NCBI GenBank assembly: GCA_937876695.1
Contig: CALFHW010000068.1
Coordinates: 1 to 34,649 of the forward strand
Reading direction: 5' to 3'
DNA: 34,649 nt
From: an uncultured bacterium
Lineage (GTDB): Bacteria; Patescibacteriota; Dojkabacteria; CALFHW01
Every line of letters starts with the position of its first letter. Within the stretch, counting starts at the first letter, position 1. The translations under genes and the position numbers were made by a program. Below, in pieces: positions 13,345 through 21,900 of the stretch. The notes under the pieces were generated by a model. It did not search any database. It saw only the letters and a program-made list of their open reading frames with translations, and had not been told where the DNA came from.

Positions 13345-16300
13345 ATGCAAATGCCTGATGGACCTTATGATCATAATGAACACGAAGAAGATATTCTCGC
13401 TAGTTGGCTAGAGCAGAAGCTGTATAAGCCGGAGACCGCGCGCAGTATCATTGCTGAGCAGCTAGAACAGGGAGTGCGCAGCCAGAGTGCTGTTGCGGAT
13501 ACCCAAGCGGAGCAGTCTGAAAGCAAAAAGTCCCGCAATATCCCTAGATACACCATCATCAACCCACCGCCAAACGCCTACGCTAGGCCGCATATGGGCA
13601 ATGTGTCAGGTTATGCTTACCAGGATCTGTTTGGCAGACGAGCTAGAATGCAAGGGCACGAGACTCTACTCTTTCCAGGCAAGGATCATGCTGCCCAACA
13701 AGCCGAGATCGTCTACATCAGAGACGTTTTGACCCCACAAGGCAAGAAGAAAGAAGACTACACTCGTGAGCAGTTCTACGACGAGGCGTACAAATATTTT
13801 ACCCAAATCGCCGAGGTTGCTCAGAAGGATGAGAAGCGCGTGGGTCTGTCTGCTGACTTCGACCGAGATCTCTTTACGCTAGACCCTAGAGTTAGCGCCA
13901 GCGTCTACCGTACTTTCGAGAAGATGTGGGCTGATAAAATGGTATATAAGGGTGTGAGAATTGTAAATTGGTCACCTGGCCTAAATAGTGCAGTGGCTGA
14001 TATCGACACCGACAGACAAGAAGTCGACTCCGTTATGTACTATCTCAAATACGCCCTACCCCAAGTGGATCAAGACATACTCAGCCTGCGCGAGGACTTC
14101 GCTGGTAAGGAAGTTGAAATTGAAATAACCGAGTTACACACTATCGACCAGGCAAGTCTAGGTAAAGATGCGCCAGTGGAGCTAATTAAAGCCATCAAAC
14201 TAGCGCAAAACAAGGTGAGTCATGTCACCGCATCGTTAACTGACATATCGGGAAACGCAGTCAGTGTGATGCTTTGGATCATCAGTGACAAAGAGCTAGC
14301 TGCGGGCGAAAAGTTAACCGTCAAATTCACTGGTCTAGTGATTCCTTTGAGCGCGGATGGGCAGCTGGTTGCGCAGGTGGAAACGGCTGAATTCACTACC
14401 ACCGCAGAAGATTTCATCTTTAAGTTTGCCAATAAGCTCTATGGATCTGCTTTTATCAGGCAATTTAGCCAGGACGACGCGGCGCCAAACAACGACTACG
14501 CCAGGGGTTTCATCCTAGGCACGGTGCGTCCTGAAACAAAATTCGGCGACACTGCGATTGCGGTAAACCCTGAGGACAAGCGCTTTGAGCAATTTATTGG
14601 CAAGGAGCTGCAGCTAATTAGTGCCACTGGCCCAGTCAAAATCCGCATTATCGCTGATAACTCAATTTCAATGGACTTCGGAACTGGGATGATGAAGGTT
14701 ACCCCCGCCCACTCCACCACCGACTACGAAATTTATTTGCGACACAATGCAGCCCATCCTGAATTCACCATAGGCTACAAGAATATAATTGGCAAGGACA
14801 GTAGGCTCAACTCTCTAGCAGGTGAATTTGCCGGCCTGCACGCCGAAACCGACCGCAAAAAAATTGCCGACATGATGGCCAGCAAGGGTCTCATAGTCTA
14901 CCAAGAGCAGAGTAAAAGCAATATCACACTCTGTGAACGCACCAAAACCGTTATCCAGCCGATGATGTCTAGCCAGTGGTTTATCGACACCGACAAGCTC
15001 AAAGCCCCTGCCATAGAGGCACTTCAAGCAGGGAAAGTACATATCCACCCCGACTACATGACTAAAAAGTTAGAAGCTTGGCTAGAAGGTCTGCGTGATT
15101 GGCCTATCTCTAGGTCTATCTGGTGGGGTTACCGCATTCCGGTTTGGTACAAGGGCGAAGTGTCGGAAGTTACCGATGAGCAGGGCCAACTAGTAGTCAC
15201 AATTGGCGGCGTGGGCGTTAAAGACATGAACGAGGCTGTCGCTAAGGGCCTGATGAAGGTGGACCTACGGGAGGGTTATGCGCCGATACTTATCCCGGGC
15301 TACCGCGCACCTGAGAACGCCAGTTACTATGCGCAGCTGAAGCGCAACTATCCTTGGGCGCAGATGGTCCACACCGGTGATAAGCCTCAGGAATATAGCG
15401 ATTATAAGGCCGCTTTCGACAAGATCAATTGGTCAGAAGACAGCGTGGCAGTTGCCCACTCCCTAGGCGCATCGGCAATTATCCAGTATCTATTGGAACA
15501 AAAGATAAAGATCAAGCACTTGATCCTGCTAGCACCTTCGAATAAAAGTTCGCAGAAATTTGAGCAATACAAGAGGGATGGATTCTGGCAGGCAGAGACT
15601 GGCGGCGTGGCTGGCGCAATTGCGGAGCAAGTCAGTATGATCTATAGCGATGACGATGAGTTCTACACGCAACAACAATTGGAAGACTTCGCAGAGGAAT
15701 TGGGTGGAGGTAATAGTTCAGTTAACCTAATTCTAGAAGCAGGTAAAAAGCACTTCGTCACTTCTGATTACAATCTCGGTTCAGTTGAATTGGAAAGGTT
15801 ACTCGCTCAGGAGGCCAGTTCGCACGAAAAATCCCAGGCAGCAAGCCTAAAAGAGCTGGCGGCGCAGGGTTGGGTGCAAGATGAGGACGTGTTTGACACT
15901 TGGTTCTCCTCTGGGCAATGGCCGGTGGCCACTCTTGAGAGCGAGGGTCTACTAGATCACTACCCTACTTCGCTGATGGAGACGGGCTTTGACATCTTGG
16001 AGCTTTGGGTTAGCAGAATGCTGATGCTTGGCATATACAGTCTTGGGGAAGTGCCTTTCCGAGATGTCTACCTACACGGCCTGATCAAGGGCGAAGATGG
16101 CCAGAAAATGAGCAAAAGCAAAGGCAACTTAGTCTACACCGAGGACGTTATCGCCGAATACGGCGCTGATACGCTGCGCATGCTCTACATTGTGGGAAAT
16201 AAAGCCGGTGCCAGCTATCGAGTGGACAGTAGAAAGCTGAAGGGTTACCGCAATTTCCTCAACAAGATCTGGAATGCCAGCAGGTTTATCCTCAGCAATT

Positions 16301-16899
16301 TAGAGGGTTCTAGCATTGATAGAAACGCGCATCAGCAGATCACTGCTGTTTTGGCAGGAGTTGAACTCCCTGTTACAGGTGATAACAACAATGATAATAA
16401 AGATAAGAAGGACGATAACCAGATTCCTTCTCTAGAAACCTTCAAGGCCGTGGCCAAAGAGGAAGTGAGACAGGCACTAGCAGCTCAAAACGCCCATCCC
16501 CTGGCGCAAAAGCTAGATCTAGAAGGCGCAGATGCCAGCATGCTCATCGCTATGAAAGAGATCGAGACTAGCGTCAATCTGCATCTCGATAACTTCCGCC
16601 CAGGTATGGCAGCTGAAGAACTCATCCAGCATTTCTGGCATGTATTTGCCGACATCTATGTCGAACAGGTCAAGGGCCGGCTCTTCCAAGTCGACCGTGA
16701 AGGTAATCCCATCAACAGAGACGCTGCCGCCCAGGAAAGCAGAAATAAAGCCCTCGCCACCCTAAGCTATTGCGGCCTCAGCTACCTCAAGCTGATGCAC
16801 CCATTCATCCCCTTCATCACCGAGAAAGTCTGGAGTTACTACCCAGAGAACCTGCGCGAATCAAAGAGCATCATGTACGCCGTCTGGCCAGGAAATTGA
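13345..16899 (+). CDS. valS: Valyl-tRNA synthetase with an inserted alpha/beta hydrolase domain
   Basis: Class I synthetase that charges tRNA-Val. The catalytic-core motif reads PHMGN (residues 82-86, last His replaced by Asn) and the KMSKS loop is at 921-925. The editing domain has TVRPETKFGDTAIAVNPED (393-411) and KVTPAH. The DWPISRSIWWGYRIPVWY block (585-602) and QDEDVFDTWFSSG (845-857) are ValRS signatures. At 1184 residues it is about 250 longer than usual. About 180 residues between those two blocks (645-825) look like an RBBP9/YdeN serine hydrolase: AHSLG at 704-708 (Ser706), Asp near 770, His803. A second insertion (about 245-385) precedes the editing motif. The C-terminal coiled coil is missing. 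The domain order is clear; the hydrolase activity is inferred. Confidence 0.93.
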   Translation: MQMPDGPYDHNEHEEDILASWLEQKLYKPETARSIIAEQLEQGVRSQSAVADTQAEQSESKKSRNIPRYTIINPPPNAYARPHMGNVSGYAYQDLFGRRARMQGHETLLFPGKDHAAQQAEIVYIRDVLTPQGKKKEDYTREQFYDEAYKYFTQIAEVAQKDEKRVGLSADFDRDLFTLDPRVSASVYRTFEKMWADKMVYKGVRIVNWSPGLNSAVADIDTDRQEVDSVMYYLKYALPQVDQDILSLREDFAGKEVEIEITELHTIDQASLGKDAPVELIKAIKLAQNKVSHVTASLTDISGNAVSVMLWIISDKELAAGEKLTVKFTGLVIPLSADGQLVAQVETAEFTTTAEDFIFKFANKLYGSAFIRQFSQDDAAPNNDYARGFILGTVRPETKFGDTAIAVNPEDKRFEQFIGKELQLISATGPVKIRIIADNSISMDFGTGMMKVTPAHSTTDYEIYLRHNAAHPEFTIGYKNIIGKDSRLNSLAGEFAGLHAETDRKKIADMMASKGLIVYQEQSKSNITLCERTKTVIQPMMSSQWFIDTDKLKAPAIEALQAGKVHIHPDYMTKKLEAWLEGLRDWPISRSIWWGYRIPVWYKGEVSEVTDEQGQLVVTIGGVGVKDMNEAVAKGLMKVDLREGYAPILIPGYRAPENASYYAQLKRNYPWAQMVHTGDKPQEYSDYKAAFDKINWSEDSVAVAHSLGASAIIQYLLEQKIKIKHLILLAPSNKSSQKFEQYKRDGFWQAETGGVAGAIAEQVSMIYSDDDEFYTQQQLEDFAEELGGGNSSVNLILEAGKKHFVTSDYNLGSVELERLLAQEASSHEKSQAASLKELAAQGWVQDEDVFDTWFSSGQWPVATLESEGLLDHYPTSLMETGFDILELWVSRMLMLGIYSLGEVPFRDVYLHGLIKGEDGQKMSKSKGNLVYTEDVIAEYGADTLRMLYIVGNKAGASYRVDSRKLKGYRNFLNKIWNASRFILSNLEGSSIDRNAHQQITAVLAGVELPVTGDNNNDNKDKKDDNQIPSLETFKAVAKEEVRQALAAQNAHPLAQKLDLEGADASMLIAMKEIETSVNLHLDNFRPGMAAEELIQHFWHVFADIYVEQVKGRLFQVDREGNPINRDAAAQESRNKALATLSYCGLSYLKLMHPFIPFITEKVWSYYPENLRESKSIMYAVWPGN

Positions 16900-16934
16900 G
16901 TGAAACTACGATTCTGCCCAAGATTCAACATACA

Positions 16935-16943
16935 TGTTAGTAT
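16935..16943 (+). promoter_or_regulatory. Extended -10 promoter of the M23 peptidase gene (leaderless)
   Basis: TGTTAGTAT is a TGn-type extended -10. The ATG at 16950 starts seven bases after it. Confidence 0.55.
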
Positions 16944-16949
16944 TTCAAT

Positions 16950-19658
16950 ATGAACAGTAATATTCAACTTAAAGGGCGCTATGTTTTAATTGGCATAGCT
17001 ATCATAGTGACCAGTATTATTGGTGCTTCAGCACTATATCTGAACCTTCCTTCTGATAATTCACTGGTAAATAAAAACCAAGTGGCTAATCTCAGTGACC
17101 GCTCATTCTCAATTGTCTACAATGTTGAAGCCTCTACCCCTAGAGCTGTTCAAGCCGTTAAGCTCGGTGATGAATTTAGTAGGTACCAGGGTAAGCTTTA
17201 CGGAATAGCACAACTGGGTAATGACTCGACAGTCCAGCAGATTAACTTTGATAATCTAACCCCGAACACCGAATACAGACTTCTCTCAGTTACCAATTCT
17301 CTTCCCTCCCATTTAGATCTCGGTATTATCGTGAAAACCAAAGAATTAGGCACTAGTATATCAGCACCCGATCTAGCCTATGGATTAGTTGAAAATATTG
17401 GCGGAGCAGGAGTCATTACCTTCAATGGAGAGGCTAGCTCGGCAATTAAAGAGAACGGGAGTTATCAGCTAGACCTGAATTTCATAACAGAAAAAGAAAG
17501 TTTAAATTTTGAAATAATTTCTGAAACAGCTGTAGCAGCTATTAAGGGCAGTATAACGGGCGTCAGTACTAAACCATTGCCCAAAATCACCCTAACCACC
17601 TCTTCTAATCCTGCCGACTCAGAGACCCCAAACTTAGGAAATAGCATAAGTATTATCTCCGCCAATGCCGAACAAATGACTTCTGCTTTAGTGGGTGATA
17701 ACACATTTAGAGTAACTGCCGGCGCGGGGATAAATATAAGAGCGGAAAGCAGTACCAATTCAAAAGTACTCAGTAAGCTACCAAATGACTCAACAGTAGT
17801 GGTAACTAGTAATGCAGTCGTCTCCCAAGGTATTAGCTGGCTCCCAGTTAGGCTGGCAAATGGGGTCAACGGTTATGCAGCCAGTAGTTACCTAACGCCA
17901 GCTGGTGGAACAACTATTATTCAGGAAAGGACTGCCCCTTCGCAACAAGCCGGCCCAAATACGCAACCCGACTCCTCTGAAAATAGTCTGGGGCACAACG
18001 ACATAGTTAATTTATCCGCTCCTGTGCAGACTCCCCCAATTATTATTCCCGAACCACCTCAAGTCGCAGCTAGCTACATTTTTACTGTGCAAGCCGATGT
18101 GGAGAATAACCACCCCATCGCCAACATAGCTGTTCCAGGACCAGTAATAGAATACAGAGAGGAAAATACTAAACTTAGCAGATTTAACTATAGACCCGTG
18201 AGTTCTAGCCACCCTGGTCTCGATATTGGGCCTTACCAGACCAGTTCTACTGAATTTAGAGACCAGAGAGTTTTTCCCGCCTATGCAGGAACTGTCGTCT
18301 ATGCTCGAGATGGAGGAGTGAAGGGTTCAGGTGAAGATTACAACTGTTCAAACCCTGGCAATGATAAATACTTAGTAAATTGCTACTCCGAAGAGCAAAT
18401 GGGACCTATAAAGCACAGGAATCCTGCCTGTATCAAACCTGGACTAGATTGCGGTGATGTACCGATGTACGGCAATATGGTCATATTAAGGCACTTAGAG
18501 AAAACAAATCGCGGTGAAATAAAAGAATTCTTTACTCTCTATGGGCATTGTAGAGGTGGAAGTGTCACCGTTCGAGAAGGTGATACTGTTTACCCTGCTG
18601 TCATTCACGAGCAAGATGGGAAATATACAAAAGATAATAATGGCAATCCAGTAATCGATGCTAATAAAAGAGAGATCTGTAAAATTGGCAGCTCTGGCTG
18701 GTCCATGAGAAACCATCTACACTTTGAATGCAATACAATCAATCGCGCGCTCGACTATAGCTACGGAAAGCTCGATCTTGTCAGGCAGGATTGTATTAGG
18801 TCTGTATTAAGAACACCTGTCATTCATAACCCAACTATATACGTGCCAATTGAGCAAAATATTAGTCAAAATAATAGTTTACCTGCTGGCAACCTCTTAA
18901 ATAATATCTCTGCGGCTAAGCTCGACCAGTCTGGGGTTTTCAATATTTCTTTAAATGGTGCCAATGTAGCACAGGCCAACATTGTCACTAATGGCTCGGA
19001 GGTGGAATTAGTGCTGTTTGAGGACTCTAACTCCAACGGTAGCTTCGATCAGGGTGAGCAAATTATAGAGAATCAGGGCAGTGTTGAACTGAATAGAATT
19101 AGCGACATTGAACAATACAACCTAGATCCTGGATGGAACCTGATTAGTATGGGCTTAGTGCCAGATGCAGGTATCAAAGCCAGTGATATTATGAAGATGT
19201 GGCGAGTTGAGAACGCTAATGTAATCCACATGGCAAAATACTCGAATGGAAAATTCATTAACTATACCCAAAGAATTGCCAGTGATGGGCAGGCAGTTGA
19301 GCTAGGCACAGATTTCGATTTTAACGTCGGTGTTACTGAAGGCATCTTTGTATACTTAGACGACTCTTCCGCTACAGTCTCTCTCACCGGCAAAAAAGTT
19401 GAGACTAGCCCAGAGTTACTACTTTCAGTTGGCTGGAATTTAGTGGGTATACCTGATGCTGAAACAAATGAGTACACCGCTGCCTCCTTATTAGACGAAT
19501 TAATAGCGAAAGATATCAAGGCGACAACTGTATCTGACTTCAGAAATTCCCAGTACAGCAGTTTGGTGATTGACCAAGGTACCAAATACGGCAACGACTA
19601 CAGAATCATTTACAAAAAAGGCTACTTCATACGAGTTGAATCGCTATCTACCCGGTAG
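16950..19658 (+). CDS. Secreted or anchored M23 (LytM-type) peptidase with SH3 and GWNL domains
   Basis: This 902-residue exported protein begins with a membrane helix (about 11-32). A fibronectin-like segment (about 50-115) comes next. An SH3b domain (about 250-315, NIRAESSTNSKVLSKL through GYAASSYL) is followed by a Pro-rich linker. An M23 metallopeptidase domain follows, with HxxxD at His421-Asp425 and HLH at 589-591, the zinc ligands. Such enzymes cleave peptidoglycan cross-bridges. Extra Cys residues around 465-515 suggest disulfides. The C-terminus has an EF-hand-like DSNSNGSFDQGE loop and two GWNLIS/GWNLVG repeats, often found in surface proteins. The gene is downstream of valS with its own promoter. 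A role in wall remodelling or host-wall attack is inferred. Confidence 0.88.
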   Translation: MNSNIQLKGRYVLIGIAIIVTSIIGASALYLNLPSDNSLVNKNQVANLSDRSFSIVYNVEASTPRAVQAVKLGDEFSRYQGKLYGIAQLGNDSTVQQINFDNLTPNTEYRLLSVTNSLPSHLDLGIIVKTKELGTSISAPDLAYGLVENIGGAGVITFNGEASSAIKENGSYQLDLNFITEKESLNFEIISETAVAAIKGSITGVSTKPLPKITLTTSSNPADSETPNLGNSISIISANAEQMTSALVGDNTFRVTAGAGINIRAESSTNSKVLSKLPNDSTVVVTSNAVVSQGISWLPVRLANGVNGYAASSYLTPAGGTTIIQERTAPSQQAGPNTQPDSSENSLGHNDIVNLSAPVQTPPIIIPEPPQVAASYIFTVQADVENNHPIANIAVPGPVIEYREENTKLSRFNYRPVSSSHPGLDIGPYQTSSTEFRDQRVFPAYAGTVVYARDGGVKGSGEDYNCSNPGNDKYLVNCYSEEQMGPIKHRNPACIKPGLDCGDVPMYGNMVILRHLEKTNRGEIKEFFTLYGHCRGGSVTVREGDTVYPAVIHEQDGKYTKDNNGNPVIDANKREICKIGSSGWSMRNHLHFECNTINRALDYSYGKLDLVRQDCIRSVLRTPVIHNPTIYVPIEQNISQNNSLPAGNLLNNISAAKLDQSGVFNISLNGANVAQANIVTNGSEVELVLFEDSNSNGSFDQGEQIIENQGSVELNRISDIEQYNLDPGWNLISMGLVPDAGIKASDIMKMWRVENANVIHMAKYSNGKFINYTQRIASDGQAVELGTDFDFNVGVTEGIFVYLDDSSATVSLTGKKVETSPELLLSVGWNLVGIPDAETNEYTAASLLDELIAKDIKATTVSDFRNSQYSSLVIDQGTKYGNDYRIIYKKGYFIRVESLSTR

Positions 19659-19667
19659 TCTTTGAGG

Positions 19668-20816
19668 CTACAAGCTCTGGCGTAAAATCTGCATTATCTG
19701 CTCGGAGGTCAGCTTGATTTCGCCGGTATCCTTCTGCGAAAGCCTCTGGGCCATCATTTCGAAGTGCTCGTCAGTTATGCCGAATTCAGATAACTTGCTG
19801 GCGACTCCCAGTGAATTGAAAAACTCGCGAGTCTTAGCTATTGCCTGCTGCATTATTTGCTCGTCACTGCCAGTTAGTCCCCAAACCCTCTGGCCGTATT
19901 GAACTAGTTTACCTGGCTTTTGCTCGCTGGCAACAACTTGCATCCAATGCGGCAGTATCACTGCAAGGCCCAGGGCATGAGTGATGTCATAGAATGCGCT
20001 CAGCTCGTGTTCGATGTTGTGTGTCGCCCAATCCTCAGCTGCACCCATATTGAGTAGGCCGTTGAGCACCATGCTACCCGCGAGCATTATGTTTGAACGA
20101 GCCTCGTAGTTTTGTGGCTCGGCGATAGTTTTGGGACCCTCCTCGACCAAAGTCAGTAGTGCCCCCTCAGCCCAGCGATCCACGAAAGGGTTATCTTCAC
20201 AGGTAGTAATATACTGCTCGATGACATGTACAAATGGATCGATCACGCTGCACGCGACCTGCTTTGCTGGCAGAGTAAATGTGTGTCTGGGGTCGAGGAT
20301 TGAAAACACCGGATAGCACTGTTTTCTACCAAAAAATAGCTTTTCCTTGGTCTCCCAATTACTAATAACTGCGCCTGAATTCATCTCGCTATTAGTGGAT
20401 GAGAGCGTGAGCACAGTTGCCAACGGAATATAGCTCTCGGGTTCGACGCCTTCTTTGACCATAAAGTCCCAAGCGTCGCCGTTGTAATTTGTGGCGGCGG
20501 CGATCAATTTACTGCCATCGATCACACTCCCGCCGCCCACTGCCAAGATGACGTCCGGCTTAAACTCTCTAGCTAGTTCAATCGCTTTGCGCAAAGTCTC
20601 GACCCTAGGATTTGGCTCGATGCCCCCGAACTCCTTTATTTCAAAACCTTGCAATTGCCCAACAACTGCCTGAAATATGCCGTTGACCTTGATACTTCCC
20701 TGCCCATAAGTGAGCAGCACTTTTTTCCCCAACTTTCCGGTTTCCTCAGCCAAGCTATCCATTGCAGTTTTACCGAAGATTAATTTGGTGGGGTTATGAA
20801 AAGTGAAATCTCGCAT
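19668..20816 (-). CDS. Iron-containing alcohol dehydrogenase, YqhD/butanol dehydrogenase-like
   Basis: This 382-residue protein matches group III metal-dependent ADHs in length and motifs. The GGGSVID segment (94-100) binds NAD(P)H. The metal ligands align with those of YqhD: Asp193 and His197 in VIDPFVHVIEQY, His266 and His280 in THNIEHELSAFYDITHALG. The N-terminus (FTFHNPTKLIFG) is typical of the YqhD branch, which prefers NADPH and reduces toxic aldehydes to alcohols. Substrate and cofactor are inferred. The gene is alone on the minus strand between the convergent M23 gene and tatD. TATACA lies five bases before the ATG. Confidence 0.93.
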   Translation of the reverse strand: MRDFTFHNPTKLIFGKTAMDSLAEETGKLGKKVLLTYGQGSIKVNGIFQAVVGQLQGFEIKEFGGIEPNPRVETLRKAIELAREFKPDVILAVGGGSVIDGSKLIAAATNYNGDAWDFMVKEGVEPESYIPLATVLTLSSTNSEMNSGAVISNWETKEKLFFGRKQCYPVFSILDPRHTFTLPAKQVACSVIDPFVHVIEQYITTCEDNPFVDRWAEGALLTLVEEGPKTIAEPQNYEARSNIMLAGSMVLNGLLNMGAAEDWATHNIEHELSAFYDITHALGLAVILPHWMQVVASEQKPGKLVQYGQRVWGLTGSDEQIMQQAIAKTREFFNSLGVASKLSEFGITDEHFEMMAQRLSQKDTGEIKLTSEQIMQILRQSL

Positions 20817-20871
20817 GAGTTTGTATATTTGAGCTAAATTAATCTAACTAGCTAATCGATTCTAACATCTC

Positions 20872-21900
20872 TTAGACCTGCTCACCCAAGAACTCCAACG
20901 TATCTGCTACGCCTGCGGGGTCGTTCAATCTCTCGCCGTAGGCCTGTTTTAGAGACTTGGAATCTGCACCAGCCGTAACCAGATAGGGCGCGTCTGTCTC
21001 GAGCACGTAGCCTGCTTGGTAAAGATTTTTGAGGAGAGTTGCGGTCTCAGCCCCCCCAGAATTGGCTTTAGGATCAGCATGCCCAGCGACACTTGTATTG
21101 CTTGGTTGCCCCTTCTCCTTCAGATCGCGTAGAACACGCCTGAGAATGTGACTAGCACTCTTGTAGCTGACTATCCCATTGAGGCCAATGTAGAAGCCCA
21201 GGGCCTTAATTTCATTGATTAAAGTAAGCGGACCGGTGTAGGAGTGGAAGACTCCTGAGAGTTTTGCAGCAGCACTGTATCGACCGACGATCTCCAAGCA
21301 CAGTTCCTCTGCTCCGCGGGTATGGATACTCAAGGGTAGTAACAGCTCCCCTGCCTTGTTCAGAAAGAACTCGAACATGACTTGTTGGAGTTTATGAGAT
21401 TGTTCGACGTCTTTACGAGTTATTTCGCTATTTTCATAGGCATTTTGCAGGTGATAATGATCAATTCCTACTTCTCCTACAATCTCCACGGGAATTTTCG
21501 CCTTCGCAGCTTGTTCGAGCATAAACTGCCATTCCCTTTGTAGAAATTCTAGTAACTGCTGCTCACTAAATGAAAATAAACGCGCCGAAAACACCTCGCT
21601 GCCGGGGATTAGCACCTCCATATCGATCCCGGCAGCTAGTCTGAGAATTGGGAACGAAGTTTGGCTCTTTACCTTGGCAGTATACTTTTGAGCCTTAGCG
21701 ATAAACTCTAGATTGCGTGTGAATGAATCTCGGTCGATGCTCATCAGCCAGATCTCCTCTATTCCCTTCTGCTGGGCACGGTTAAGTACAGCCTGGTAGT
21801 TTTTGCTCAGCATTTCGAAGTCTAAATGTGCATGAGTATCAGCGAGGATACCGCGGCTAACAAGAGATCGCAGACAGTTTGATTTAACTTGTCTGGTCAT
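20872..21900 (-). CDS. tatD: TatD-family metal-dependent hydrolase (DNase)
   Basis: The gene encodes about 342 residues from ATG 21900; the frame also allows an upstream start at 21942. The TatD signature is complete: DTHAHLD near the N-terminus, GEVGIDHYH, PLSIHTRGAEE, a VFHSYTG block with GLNGIVSYK, and LETDAPYL at the end. These supply the metal-binding His and Asp/Glu residues of a TIM barrel; family members act as 3'-5' DNases or in nucleic acid quality control. It is somewhat longer than usual (about 260) owing to extra loops. It overlaps the end of metG by 17 bases, so the two are translated in series, a pairing common in bacteria. Confidence 0.9.
   Translation of the reverse strand: MTRQVKSNCLRSLVSRGILADTHAHLDFEMLSKNYQAVLNRAQQKGIEEIWLMSIDRDSFTRNLEFIAKAQKYTAKVKSQTSFPILRLAAGIDMEVLIPGSEVFSARLFSFSEQQLLEFLQREWQFMLEQAAKAKIPVEIVGEVGIDHYHLQNAYENSEITRKDVEQSHKLQQVMFEFFLNKAGELLLPLSIHTRGAEELCLEIVGRYSAAAKLSGVFHSYTGPLTLINEIKALGFYIGLNGIVSYKSASHILRRVLRDLKEKGQPSNTSVAGHADPKANSGGAETATLLKNLYQAGYVLETDAPYLVTAGADSKSLKQAYGERLNDPAGVADTLEFLGEQV

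Noticed and set aside
17465..17869. 134-residue minus-strand ORF within the M23 peptidase gene
   Set aside because: It mirrors a well-supported gene, shows no family motif and has no promoter; it is a shadow frame.
19657..19674. Hairpin GTAGTC/GGCTAC after the M23 gene as a terminator
   Set aside because: The stem is short with a wobble pair and there is no T-run on either strand.
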